DNA of 64,000 bases, taken from the NCBI GenBank assembly GCA_964035575.1, contig OZ037859.1:1240001-1304000 (forward strand), in the 5' to 3' direction. This document shows, in pieces, positions 43,985-54,146 of the stretch. The stretch is from Rhynchopus sp. YZ270_cl-10 (Eukaryota > Euglenozoa > Diplonemea > Diplonemida > Diplonemidae). The notes under the pieces were generated by a model that worked only from the letters and a program-made list of their open reading frames with translations, made no database searches and was not told where the DNA came from. Made by a program: the position numbers and the translations under genes. Positions within the stretch are counted from its first letter, which is position 1; every line of letters starts with the position of its first letter.

Positions 43985-45385
43985 ATGGTGGTCCTCAGAT
44001 TGATTGGTAGTGTCGGAGGGGTGGTGTGGCTTGCGAAGGATAAGAAGGTTGTTTCTATTCAGAGTCTTGATGATCCATTGGTATTGTCACTTGCGAAGCT
44101 GAAGGACAAGCTGTCTTTGGGGGAGGGTGTAGAGGTGCAGATATACAAAGCCACTCATAAGGCAGCTGCGTCGAAGTGGTCTATGGGAATGTCTCTGGAA
44201 TGCACCCCCTGCGACGAAAGGCTGCCCCTCTCTGGGCACCGCTTTGAAAACGGCGAGTTCATGTTTGTTTCAGAGAACGGCGTGCTGCCGTGGTCTGAGG
44301 TGTCTGCACCTCCTTCTATTCCTTCTCCGGCCTCGGTTCCTCGCACTCCAAGAACGCCGAGGACAATGAAAGAATCGGTGACTCCGGTGAAGAGTATTTA
44401 TTCAACAAAAAAGTGTGTACCACCTCCGCCCCCGCAGAGGACGGTGCCTGGACCGGTTCCTGCGATGGCGCAGACGTATCAGCAGTATCATCCGCATCAG
44501 CAGTCTCCTGTGAAGGCGTCGCCTCAGCAGATTTCTTCGCCTGTTGTGCGGTCGGAGGCGCAGGCGGAGGTTTTGTCGATGCGTGCGCAGCTCCAAGATA
44601 TGCAGCAAAGTCTGTCTGAAGCACGCACCGTGCACCTCCTCGCAGAACGTCAAGCTGCAGAGATTGCGACCTTGAAACACACCCTCTCTGAGGCACAGCT
44701 CTCCCACAGCGACACCCAAGCCACGCTTTCGTCCCTCCAAACGGAGACCTCCGCTCTCCAAGAGGAGGTAGCGTCCCTTCGCACCTCGCTTGCGAACTGC
44801 CACACCGAGGAGTCTGTGCAGCTTCTTCACGCAAGCATCAGGCAGCTGCAGGATGAGCTGCACGGAGAACGCTCCTCTAGTGTCGAGAGCAAGGTGCGCA
44901 GTTTGGAATTAAAAGAAGAAGCGATTGATTTGCGGAAGGAATTGGACGATCTTCGCAACGACCGTTCCGGAAAGGAGCGGGCAGTTCTACAGCAGGTCTG
45001 CGTTCTTGAAGAGGAAGTTGCGAAGCTGCGTCTCCAGGTCGGGTCGAGAGACAGACTCATAGCAACCTTAGAGCCTGCCGCCACGAAGTTCAAAGACCTC
45101 GAGGACGCGAAGGCAGCGTTAGAACGCAAGCAAAAAGACCCCTGGTTTGCAGGCTACCAAAAGCCTGCCTCTGCCCATTGGTCCTACCCAGCGCACATTG
45201 TAAAGGCAACCTCTGAACGTATCACCCCATCGGAAACAGCAGAACGCAACCGAATTCATGCAGAAGAACTTCGCTGTCGTGAGTCAATTCAAGCATTCTG
45301 TCAAACCCCCCTCGCCTGGCTCAGAGGTGCCGATGTTTCATCCCGCACAATGTTAGGATGGAATGCAAACTCTCGGAGGATCTGA
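43985..45385 (+). CDS. Coiled-coil protein with N-terminal beta-rich domain, unknown
   Basis: 466 residues, unspliced. Residues 1-105 look like a compact beta-rich domain (MVVLRLIGSVGGVVWLAKDK start, with a Cys pair near 77-80). A Pro/Ser-rich linker follows with three TPR-like RTPRTPRT basic repeats, then a Gln/His stretch. Residues 195-375 form a regular coiled coil. The tail is short and basic, with several aromatics. I do not recognise the family. It could be a cytoskeletal or basal-body scaffold; this is only inferred from the coil. The leader acceptor is unusually close to the ATG. Confidence 0.65.
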   Translation: MVVLRLIGSVGGVVWLAKDKKVVSIQSLDDPLVLSLAKLKDKLSLGEGVEVQIYKATHKAAASKWSMGMSLECTPCDERLPLSGHRFENGEFMFVSENGVLPWSEVSAPPSIPSPASVPRTPRTPRTMKESVTPVKSIYSTKKCVPPPPPQRTVPGPVPAMAQTYQQYHPHQQSPVKASPQQISSPVVRSEAQAEVLSMRAQLQDMQQSLSEARTVHLLAERQAAEIATLKHTLSEAQLSHSDTQATLSSLQTETSALQEEVASLRTSLANCHTEESVQLLHASIRQLQDELHGERSSSVESKVRSLELKEEAIDLRKELDDLRNDRSGKERAVLQQVCVLEEEVAKLRLQVGSRDRLIATLEPAATKFKDLEDAKAALERKQKDPWFAGYQKPASAHWSYPAHIVKATSERITPSETAERNRIHAEELRCRESIQAFCQTPLAWLRGADVSSRTMLGWNANSRRI

Positions 45386-45740
45386 GAATATTTGTGTTAT
45401 TTTTTAAAAGATCTGTCTGCACGAGAAACGGTGCATCAATTTTTTGTTTTAATTTGTACATTTTTTTCCCCCTAACACCCCCATTTTGTACTGTAGAGTT
45501 ATTTCCCCCCTCAAGGTGACTAAACCCTCCATTCTTAGGTTCATCATTGCAAACTTTCCCTTTTTTCTTCCCTCTCATTTGGGAAATTCTTTTTTTTTGT
45601 ATTACTGACACTATTTTAAAAATACCAAAACAAAACGCACTCTTTCTCTTTACCCTTTCCCTTCTCCCCTCTCCTTTTCTTTCTCGTATATTCACCATTT
45701 TCAACTCCTCATTCCAGGAAAAAAAGACAAAAGAGAACAA
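45386..45740. other. Spacer with D and C repeats
   Basis: Family D at about 45405-45440 and C at about 45512-45550, then a long pyrimidine tract that ends CATTCCAG at 45717, 23 bases before the cyclophilin start. This is the clearest candidate leader acceptor in the window. Confidence 0.65.
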
Positions 45741-46772
45741 ATGATGCGTTATGGAGCCTTCGCAGTGTGCTGTGTCCTGCACAGTGTAATGTGTGAGGAG
45801 GTGGCACAGATTGAGGAGATGAAGACAGAGGAAACAGAGATTGTTGCAGTGCTTGGTGACGAACGTGTTGTCATGAACATTACCGACTTTGGGCAGATCG
45901 AGATGGGGTTCTACCCTGAGGCGACTCCGTACACTGCGGCACACATGCTGAACTGCTTTAAAATGGGTCTGTTTGATTCTAACAATGTTTTCCGTGTTGA
46001 CAAAGGATTTGTTGCTCAGGTTGCCGACGCTCTTGGTGGACGCAGACTCCCTATGAACGAAACCCAACAAGCCCTTGCCAAACAAAACGTCAAAGGAGAA
46101 TTCCCCAAAATGACTGCCAAGCACGTCCGTGGAGCACTCTCCATGGGGAAATGGGAGGCCCCCGACTCCGGCACCCACTCCTTCTCAATGTTTCTCGGAA
46201 CCCATCCAGGTCTTGACCAAAAATACGCGATTTTTGGAAAGGTAACAAAAGGGTTTGAGGTTCTCGATAAGCTTGAAACGGTTGAAACCAAGAAGGAAGG
46301 GATTTTTGTTATGCCGAAGCAGCGGATTGAAATTTTTAACACATGGATTTACAAGGTTTCTGAGCAGGGGGAGAAGGCTGTGGAGAATGAGGCGGAGGTG
46401 AAGGAAGCGAAGCAGGAGGAACAGAAGGCGGAGGAGAACGCTGAGCACAAAGCTGAGGAGAAGGTGGAGGAGAAGGTTGTGGAGGAGGTCAAGGTGGAGG
46501 AAAAGAAGGAGTCGAGCAGCAGCTCTGCGAATATGGTCCAGCTTGACACCACAGAACACAAGGCAGAGGACAAAGACACATCGTCCACAGAAGCCAAGAA
46601 GGTGATTACCGAAGCGTTCGATGTGAAGCCCCTTGAAGCCATCCACACAAAGGATACCTCCGCCCATTTCACCCCTCGTCTCACCTACCTCCCTATTATT
46701 GTCCTTGCCGGAACAGTCGCAGTCGTTTGCATGCTGTTCACAACCCGGAACAAAAGCCTGAAGTCTTTGTAA
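45741..46772 (+). CDS. Secretory-pathway cyclophilin of the CYP23 type with C-terminal membrane anchor
   Basis: 343 residues. A signal peptide (about 1-19) precedes a cyclophilin domain (about 33-210). The match is to the divergent CYP23 group: FVAQVADALGGRRLPMNE, HVRGALSMG, FSMFLG, KYAIFGKVTKGFEVLDKLE and the family ending REGIFVMP-like (KEGIFVMPKQRIEI). The conserved Arg of canonical active sites (FHRI) is present as FRVD, so catalysis may be weak or altered. A Lys/Glu-rich repeat tract (about 213-265) and a membrane segment near 318-336 follow, with a short basic tail. The protein should be an ER or Golgi membrane-anchored lumenal foldase or scaffold. The anchor and charged tract are not in the plant proteins I know. 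Confidence 0.85.
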   Translation: MMRYGAFAVCCVLHSVMCEEVAQIEEMKTEETEIVAVLGDERVVMNITDFGQIEMGFYPEATPYTAAHMLNCFKMGLFDSNNVFRVDKGFVAQVADALGGRRLPMNETQQALAKQNVKGEFPKMTAKHVRGALSMGKWEAPDSGTHSFSMFLGTHPGLDQKYAIFGKVTKGFEVLDKLETVETKKEGIFVMPKQRIEIFNTWIYKVSEQGEKAVENEAEVKEAKQEEQKAEENAEHKAEEKVEEKVVEEVKVEEKKESSSSSANMVQLDTTEHKAEDKDTSSTEAKKVITEAFDVKPLEAIHTKDTSAHFTPRLTYLPIIVLAGTVAVVCMLFTTRNKSLKSL

Positions 46773-47722
46773 AGACTGTCTTTTATGGGAATATAAAAAA
46801 AAAATCAAAGCAAAACAAAAGCAAGAGAAAAAAAAGAATGCGTGGTGAGGGGGGGTTGAAGGTGCAGTGAGAAGAGGGTAGGAGGAGAAGGGGTTGGCAG
46901 AAAATGTTTTTTATTTTTTGGCATAGTGGCTTTTTTGTATTGTGTTTTTCAAAAAAAAAAAAAAATACGCAACAAAAAATCGGCCCAAAGCTGTAAATCA
47001 CCGATTATCCAACCCTCATGGTTGGTTCAGGTTCAGGTTCAGAATGGTATTTGAAACACGCAAAAGATGCGTGGTGAATGTGTTTGAACCACAGAAATAT
47101 GTATTTTTCTTTTTTGTTTGAAATCAAACAGACCACAACAGTGGTATCCATTGTTTGATAGTATAGTGTTAAGTACCCCGTTTTTCAAAAGGTGTTTGCA
47201 GCAGAGGGTGGGGAAGGAGATGAGCGCGTGTCCATCTTTGAACTAATTCGTTGGAACGCTGGAGCTGGATATATAGCGTGTTGTTATGTCCCCGTTTATC
47301 ATTCAATATTTATTTTTTGCTGTTCTTTCGTATTTCTCAAGGCAGATGATAGGGAGGGGAAGGAAGGGGACGAAATGTTTTTTTTTTGTCTTTTTTCAAC
47401 ATGCTGTCCTCTAAATCTTAGTTTTTTTTAGTGACTGCAAAGAGAGGGGTCCCTTTCTCCCCTTTTTTCACTTGATCAATCACAGTGAGGGTTAGGGTAT
47501 ATATTTTTTTTCGCCATAGATTATAGCGAAAGCAAAAACGTTTACAGCAAAGGACAAGCGAAGGAGGGGGGCGATCCCCCCCAGGAGCGGGGGAGGTGGG
47601 GAAAAGGGGGAAGGGAAAGGGGGAGAGTGCCTTCACGCGAAGTGTTGTGGGGGAGACTCCAGTAATAAACGCAGCTGTGAAGGATTCTCGTTCGTTATTT
47701 TGACGAGTGCAGGCGGGGGACT

Positions 47723-47850
47723 TAATGGTGGCAGTATTGTGATGGGAGCCCATTGGAATACGCAAAATACACCACAATACACGTATTGTGATGTATTTTG
47801 ACGTATTTTGCGTATTCCAATGGGCTCCCATCACAATACTGCCACCATTA
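47723..47850. mobile_element. Near-perfect palindromic MITE, copy 2
   Basis: This copy pairs nearly base for base over its whole length: TAATGGTGGCAGTATTGTGA at the left and its exact complement at the right, with a central ACACGTATTGTG turn. It is 13 bases shorter than the copy at 30895 because of a central deletion or size variation. Both copies are in spacers. Confidence 0.85.
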
Positions 47851-49327
47851 GGGGGACTCCATGAAAATGAGAGAGAAGTGAGATAACGGCTGCGTGGCTG
47901 ACCGTTATCGTTATCAAAAAAGAAAGTGGGTATTGCACAAACTGTGGCAACACAACCGAGGCAACTACACTACAACAATTTATCAGAAAAAAAAAGCATG
48001 TCCAAACAAAGCTATGCTTACAAAAAACAATACAAAAAAAAAAAAAATCACAAAAAACTCCCCCCCAATCCCCAAGAGAAATGAACTTTTGTATATTGCC
48101 AAAAAAAAGGTGTCAATATCACAATTCCATTGCAAGAGCCGCTCACATGAAAATGTGCGCACAAAACGCTCAGACAGATTTTTTTTTAGAGATCTGTGCA
48201 TCCGATGAGATGCTTGCTATCTTTCACGTTTTCCTTTTGATATAGGTGACTAAGCACGACGTTCGGTGCATCGCAATTTTTCTTTCTTTGTGGTTTCATC
48301 CGGATGACCGGCATCGTACGCGGGTCAGTCGGAGGTGCCTACATCGATCACCATTCTTTCTTTTTAAATTTATTTTTTTTGGATTCACAATAACTAGTGG
48401 TTGTGATTCTGCGCAAGATTTATTTAAAAAAAATCAAAAGAAAATGAAAAACCAAAGATATTCCACCTCTCTTCATGAGTCCGCTCTTCCTAGAAGGCTC
48501 TGAGAAAACATGGTGGGCCGTGAGGTGTCGCCTTGTCATCTCAGGAGTTCTTTTCTGGCGTGTTTTTTTTTTATATGTACACTGTCACGAGAGGGCTTTG
48601 TATTTCAAGCCAACTTTTTTTTCTCTCTCTTTCAATGGTAGCTAGGCTACCGTTCATCTCACCAACTTTTTATTTAAAGATGTGTGGCAGTAAGTAAGGT
48701 ACATTCTTTCAAAGGGGGAGTACTTTTTTTTTTTGTTCCTACAGGGAACTTACTAGGGCTGTTTTCGGTCAGTGCCTGTCTGTAAAAGGCGTTTCGCACT
48801 TTTTTTCAATTTCAGCGTTTCAATTTTCAATTTTTTTGCCATCATTTTCGATTTATACTGTCAGAGAAAGGGTGGGTTTGGAGTGTTTTTTTGTTGGTAT
48901 CACCGTTATCAACAGTTCTATCTTTCGCCCCCCTCATTTCTGAGTATTTTAGTGTATATTGGGCATGTCTCTGCTGCGTCTTGGTGTATGTGATGTGAGC
49001 AACGTTTCAGCAGTTCCAAAATTTTCTTTTGCACGATTTCTAAAAGAAAGGGTGCATGTGTTGACCCTCTCACATACTTTCAATTCTGTGAATTGAAAGT
49101 ATATGAATCTACTTTTTCTTTTCTTATTCCGCACATTTTCAGCCCCCTCCTCCTCCCTTAGAGTTCCCCCTTTTTTTATTTTATTTTTGCACAAAAAATA
49201 ATCAAAAAAAAAACTATTATAGTGGAGTTCATCCTCGGGTGTCTACACTAATACAACCAAGTTTTCAAAAAACCAAAAAATTGAGAACTCCCCTGCAACG
49301 TTTTCCTTCCGATGCGTAGGCCCTGTG

Positions 49328-49591
49328 GGCTGGGGTGACAAATGCCTATCCCCAGAAATCCAAAAAAAAAAAAAACGAAGTACGCGACAACTATGCAAGA
49401 AGTACGGAATATGGAGGGGTGGCCGGGAGCACCAATTATACGTATTTTTTAAGGCCCCAAAGAGGTTTCCTCTTCATGGCCAGGCAGTGGGAGCGTATTG
49501 CAGTAATAAAAATATACAGAATATTTTATTACACTTTTACGCATCAATACGCGATACGTGGTGGGGTAGGTACTTATTTGTCACCCCAGCC
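49328..49591. repeat. Inverted repeat pair, possible small TIR element
   Basis: GGCTGGGGTGACAAAT at 49328-49343 has its exact complement at 49576-49591, and similarity extends a few bases on each side (AGG...CC...GGG). The 264-base unit has no coding capacity. No clear target duplication was found. Confidence 0.45.
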
Positions 49592-50263
49592 TTGTGGGTC
49601 CTGTTCCTCCTTCAATTTTTTGTGTTCTTTGTTGTGCCCATTTCCCCCCCAGCCTTTATTACCTCGATACCACGAAAATATGTGTATGCACTGTGAGGCA
49701 TATATCCATTTCTCAACTTTTCATTTTTGATTGACAATATTGTGCAGAAAACCAAAGAAAAAAAAAATGCTCGACAAAATGCGACTACAAAAAAAAAAAT
49801 AATGTATTGCAGAATAATAGTACATCATCTTTAGAAATAGGTGTCAATGTTTTCCTGATGGTACCCTTAATCCTGCTGAGGGATACGAATTTCCCTGCCT
49901 TCGGTTTCAGGAAAATCGCTTTCCAACCAGTATTGGGGTAAAAAGACGGCACCATATTAAAAAAAGTACAGTGTTTTCATTTCCTTTCGTGTCCTGAATG
50001 TGAGAGGGGAAAAAAAAATTGTTCGAATCCTCGTTCCCCCCGCGCCCCCTCCACCCAGCATGCCTGCGTGGCATCAACAAAAGTCTCTAGCAACAATCGA
50101 CCCACCTCCTCCTCCTCCCACCCCCTCTTCTTTCTTGTACAGCCACTGCCACAACCCTCTGGAAGTTCTTGTAGTGTTTCCACCTCTACCCACACTACCC
50201 ACACTCCGCAGCACTACACAAAGAAGGCGTCCACCGTCTCACGGAGAATGCACCGATAGTACA

Positions 50264-51100
50264 ATGGTGGGCTTCTCTCTTGGCGGGGGTGGTGTTGTGC
50301 GTGTCATCCGTGGGAACCAGAAGGTGGACTCGCCGCGCTCGCGGTGCAGCTTCGATGGCGGCGCGCGTTACAACAACAGCAACAACAACAGCAGTAGCAG
50401 CAGCAATGGCCTCCCTGGCCCAAAGCAGAATGTGTTGCTGACACACCCGGCAAAGTTGCATCCACTGCCGGCCTGTGCGCGGGAGGCGACACAGCACAGT
50501 GCACGTACACAGCATAGCCAGCCTTTGACGGGTGGGTTGGCCTTTATGGATGAATCCTTTGTGCAGCGTGGGGGTGGTGGAGGTGGTGGTGGTGGTGGTG
50601 TGCCGCACAGTGTTGCCCACACCTCTAACTACCAAGAGGCCAGGCGTGGTGGGAAGCTCTCTCCTGCCCTGGAGCCCGCAGCAGGTGTGATGCGGCGTGC
50701 GAACAGTCCCCCCTGTGTGCCGCTGTCAGGGCGCGGTGGCTTCACAGCCTTCCCGCAGCAGGTGGAGGAGCCTGCGTGGCGGAGGCCGCCGGAGTACCAG
50801 CAGAACACAGCAACGTCAGGGCAGGCAGTGGTGGCAGCGCCGCCTATGCAGGTCCTTCAGGTGCAGGAGTACTCGACGCATGACCTGTCCGGGCAAGTGG
50901 AGCATCTCAACGTGCAGAGGGATGTGCAGCAGGTGCCGCAGATGCAGGTGCAGGTGCAAGGGATGCAGGGGCAATACCCCCAGCAAGTCGTCCAGATAGT
51001 GCACGGGGAGTACCGGTGTGGCGGTCACCCCTCGCAAGAACATCAGCAACCCCCACAGCAGCACCAACAACAACACCAGCAGCAGCAGCAGCAGCAGCAC

Positions 51101-51132
<32 letters not shown>

Positions 51133-53680
51133 GCAGCACTACGTCGACATGCCGCCCTCGCCACTCCGTCTGTCACCTCGGGCACAGCCGCAACCACAGC
51201 CGCACATCGAATGTGTCGAACGAGTGGAACGTGTCGAACGTGTCGAACGCGAGCTCGCCCTCCCTACGCCTGCGCCACCGGAGCAGCGGTCGGAAGGGCA
51301 TTGGGAAGGCGTCGCCTTTGAGCTGCGTGACGAGGTTGCTTCTTTGCGGCACCAAGTGTGCACCTTGCGGAACACTGTGGACCATGTGCGCACAAGGGAT
51401 ACTGAGGTGATGGCGGAGTTGGAGTTTCTGCGCGACAGGCTACGTGTGGTGGAGAGCGACACACGCGACGCTGGGTTGCATGCACTGCAGGCAGACTACC
51501 GCAGACACGACGGCGTCACACCACAAATCGACACCACACAACGTGTCCTGCTGCCTCGCTCGCCCCCAGCCCCTTCCGACCCTGTCGAAACAATTTCGAA
51601 CAGGCGCAGCCCTCCCGCCCCAGGGCGACACCCTGAGTACACGTCTCCTCGGCACACAGAACCACCTGCTCCAGTGGTGACGCGCGCACCTAGGTTGGAA
51701 GTCGCGTTGCCAGAGCGGAGTGCGCCTATTCTTCGTACCGCAAACCTGCCGAAGGTGCCACCGTCGCCGGTGTCACCAAGGATGGCACCGGTTGCGTCGG
51801 AGCAGGGTTATGGTGCTGTGTCTGCTCCGGTACAGCAGTTGCAGCCACCGCAGGCACCAGAGCAACCTCAGGTACCTCAGACACAGCCACTGCAACCACC
51901 ACAGCCACTTCCGTCACAACCCCAGCCACCCCAAGCACCGCCATCATCCGCACCCTCGTCCTACCATTCAGTTGCATCCCTGCAGCCAAACGTCCGCATG
52001 CCGAGTGTACAGTCCACCGTCGACGCCCCTGCACCCCACCCCTCCTTTCACAGCACCGATGCTGTTCGGGTGGACGCCCCTTTGTCGCAGCCGGCGCACC
52101 GTTCGCAGGGGTCATATGAGGATGTGCGGCGTGCGTCGCTTAGCTCTGCGACATCGCACCACAATGCGGCGCAGGTGGAGCTTGTAAAGCGGCGAGACTC
52201 TTCTCGCAGAAGCTCTGAGTCGTTCGCGTCGGAAGGCAGCAACCATGCGTTCCCTGGGCAAGCGGAGCAGATGGTGGTGCACTCTTCGGCGAGCAGTTTG
52301 CCGAATATGGGCGACTTCGAGCGGGGCACCTCGAGGAGGGGTCTGAGCCATGCCTCCACAAGCCGGCCCAGCGGTGGATCGGGTTCGCTTCCTCGAAGCA
52401 ACCCAGCGCTTCCCGGCACCCCACCTACCCCTGACGACGCTGAGATCGCTGCAGTCATCAGTCTTGACCAAAGCCCTGAAATAGCCGAGGTACGTGACAT
52501 ATCGACAACACCCGGTCCAGGCACACCATCACACTACACTCCACAACTGACTCCAGTAGGCGCTAAGGGCATCGCCGCCACACCCCAAACCATGCCACCA
52601 CAACCCTCCTCCTCTGGACCTCTGCAAATAAAGATAGAAGATCTGGACGGGCACGCCTTGGTATTGACCTTGCAGCATGGTGACACCATTGCAGCAGTGA
52701 AGAGGCACATCCAAGAGGCCTGGGGGCACCTCCCTGGTGCACAGAAGGTGGTGTTTGGAGGAAAGCTGCTTCTGGACGATGTGACGCTATTGGAATGTGG
52801 TGTGGTGGAGCGGGGCACGATCCTGCACCTTCTCACGGATGGACCGCGAGGTGGGGCAGCGTCTAGCGTTGTGAGCGGGAGTGGTGCGGTGTCGGTGCGG
52901 TCAGGATCTGCCTCCGTGCGCGCGTCTTCAGTAGCAAGCAGTGTGAAGCGGAGACACCAGACGACACCGTCCCTGCAGTCGTTACCACCTCCACCGGTGG
53001 GTATCATATCAGGTGGCTCTGTGGGTGCAGGCGCAGGGAGTAGTACTGTAGGCACCACCTCGCGGTTTAAGATTGTGGTGCAGAACCTCGTAGGAAGCTC
53101 CCTCTCGCTGCCGTGCAGCCAGCACTCCACGGTGCTTGATGTCAAGAGGCTTGTGGAGGTATGTTTGAAGGGTAGAGGATGTGAAGTGTTGTTGTGGTTT
53201 CCGCAGCAGATGCTGCTCAGGCGTGGTGAAGATATCATTGGATGTGTGTTGAGGTGGTCATTGCTTTTGTTCAAGTTTTGAAAAAAAGGTGGATATTGCA
53301 CAAACTGTGGCAACACAACCGAGGCAACTACACTACAACAATTTATCAAAAAAAAATCAAAAAAAACACCCACAGGAGTCATGGGGCTATGAGGCAGACA
53401 AACAGCGCATAGTATTTAAAGGAAGGCAGCTGAAGGATGAGTTGAGGTATGCTGGTGTACGATAATGGTTGGTCGTATTTCAAGCCAAATTTTTTTTGTC
53501 CACTCTTTGTCCCGTTTTAGTCACTGTGTCTCACTTTCCTAAAACCTCAAAACCCACACTTTCTTTCACAGTCTCGAAGACGAAGGTGTCAAGAACAGCG
53601 ACACCGTACACCTCCTCGCTGGCCTCCCTGCTAGAAGCGAAGCCTCCAGATCCGGCTCAGGATCTACCTACGCTGCGTGA
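50264..53680 (+). CDS. Gln/Pro-rich protein with two C-terminal ubiquitin-like domains
   Basis: Exons 50264-53158, 53376-53446 and 53572-53680 join in phases 0 and 2, giving 1,024 residues. The first 770 residues are low-complexity: Asn/Ser run, Gly run, a Gln/His tract near 262-292, four VER repeats and a short coil near 345-395. A first ubiquitin-like domain lies near 785-860 (LQIKIEDLDGHALVLTLQHG start, KVVFGGKLLLDD, GTILHLL end). A second begins with FKIVVQNLVGSSLSL and is completed only by the two small exons (ESWGYEADKQRIVFKGRQLK, then LEDEGVKNSDTVHLLAGLP). It lacks a Gly-Gly end, so it is an integral domain, not a conjugated modifier; the protein may be a shuttle or scaffold. Intron 1 carries a family F repeat near its 3' end. 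The start is uncertain because the frame is open back to 50000. Confidence 0.75.
51049..51138 (+). repeat. CAG/CAA/CAC codon repeat (poly-Gln/His)
   Basis: Interrupted CAG, CAA and CAC codons encode an alternating Gln/His tract inside the ubiquitin-like gene. Mixed codons suggest selection for glutamine rather than recent slippage. A second in-frame repeat, four near-identical GTCGAACG units, lies at about 51216-51252. Confidence 0.8.
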
Positions 53681-54146
53681 ACACTTTCAGCACTACTGAG
53701 GCGAGACACTTGTCACGAGAAAGGCGTTCTCTTTTTGTTGTATTTTCCAAAAGTATTCCTTTAGTAAACATTTGTTACTCATTACAGCCCCCTCATTGTG
53801 AGGAAGGCCCTTCCACCTTTTGTTGTTTCAAAACCCCCTCCAGTTAGATCCCCCACCACCAATTAGATAGAAGAAAACAAAAGCGATTTCCTTTTTTTTC
53901 CCCCCCCTCTTTTTCTCACCCTACCATACTCAAACTATATGGTACCAAAAATACGAACTCCAGCTGAGAAATGTCATCCCTTTTGTGGAATCCCGCGCGG
54001 CTGATGCTGTCCGATAACGGATATGATCAAAGTGGTGACTAAACACAAAGAAAGCTTAGACGCATCTTAATAGCTTTTTCTCCCTCCTTTCTTCATATCT
54101 CCTCTTCAGACGCACTTTTTTCTTTTTTTTGTCTCTCATTTTCAAA
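53681..54146. other. Spacer with family C repeat
   Basis: No gene. A C repeat lies at about 54032-54068, followed by a pyrimidine tract ending in CTTCAG at 54109, 37 bases before the next start. Confidence 0.6.

Larger units (their letters stand above)
46773..50263. other. Long repeat-mosaic spacer and leader of the next gene
   Basis: No gene supported. It holds three GGTTCA units near 47024-47041, palindromic MITE copy 2 (47723-47850), F (47932-47986), D (about 48183-48240), C (about 48244-48280), G (48291-48350), A tail (about 48575-48625), D (about 48675-48710), B (about 48770-48810), I (49030-49112), E (49219-49270) and an inverted-repeat pair (49328-49343/49576-49591). The frame from 50000 to 50263 is open and continuous with the next gene but has no clear start signal. 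Confidence 0.6.

Noticed and set aside
47024-47041. Telomere-like GGTTCA triplet repeat
   Set aside because: Only three units and not a known telomere sequence; genes continue on both sides.
52490-52556. Intron with strong GTACGT donor in the ubiquitin-like gene
   Set aside because: Removal would shift the frame and bring a stop before both ubiquitin-like domains.
52534-53382. 282-codon minus-strand frame over the ubiquitin-like region
   Set aside because: It crosses the family F repeat and the introns; the + strand has recognisable domains over the same bases.
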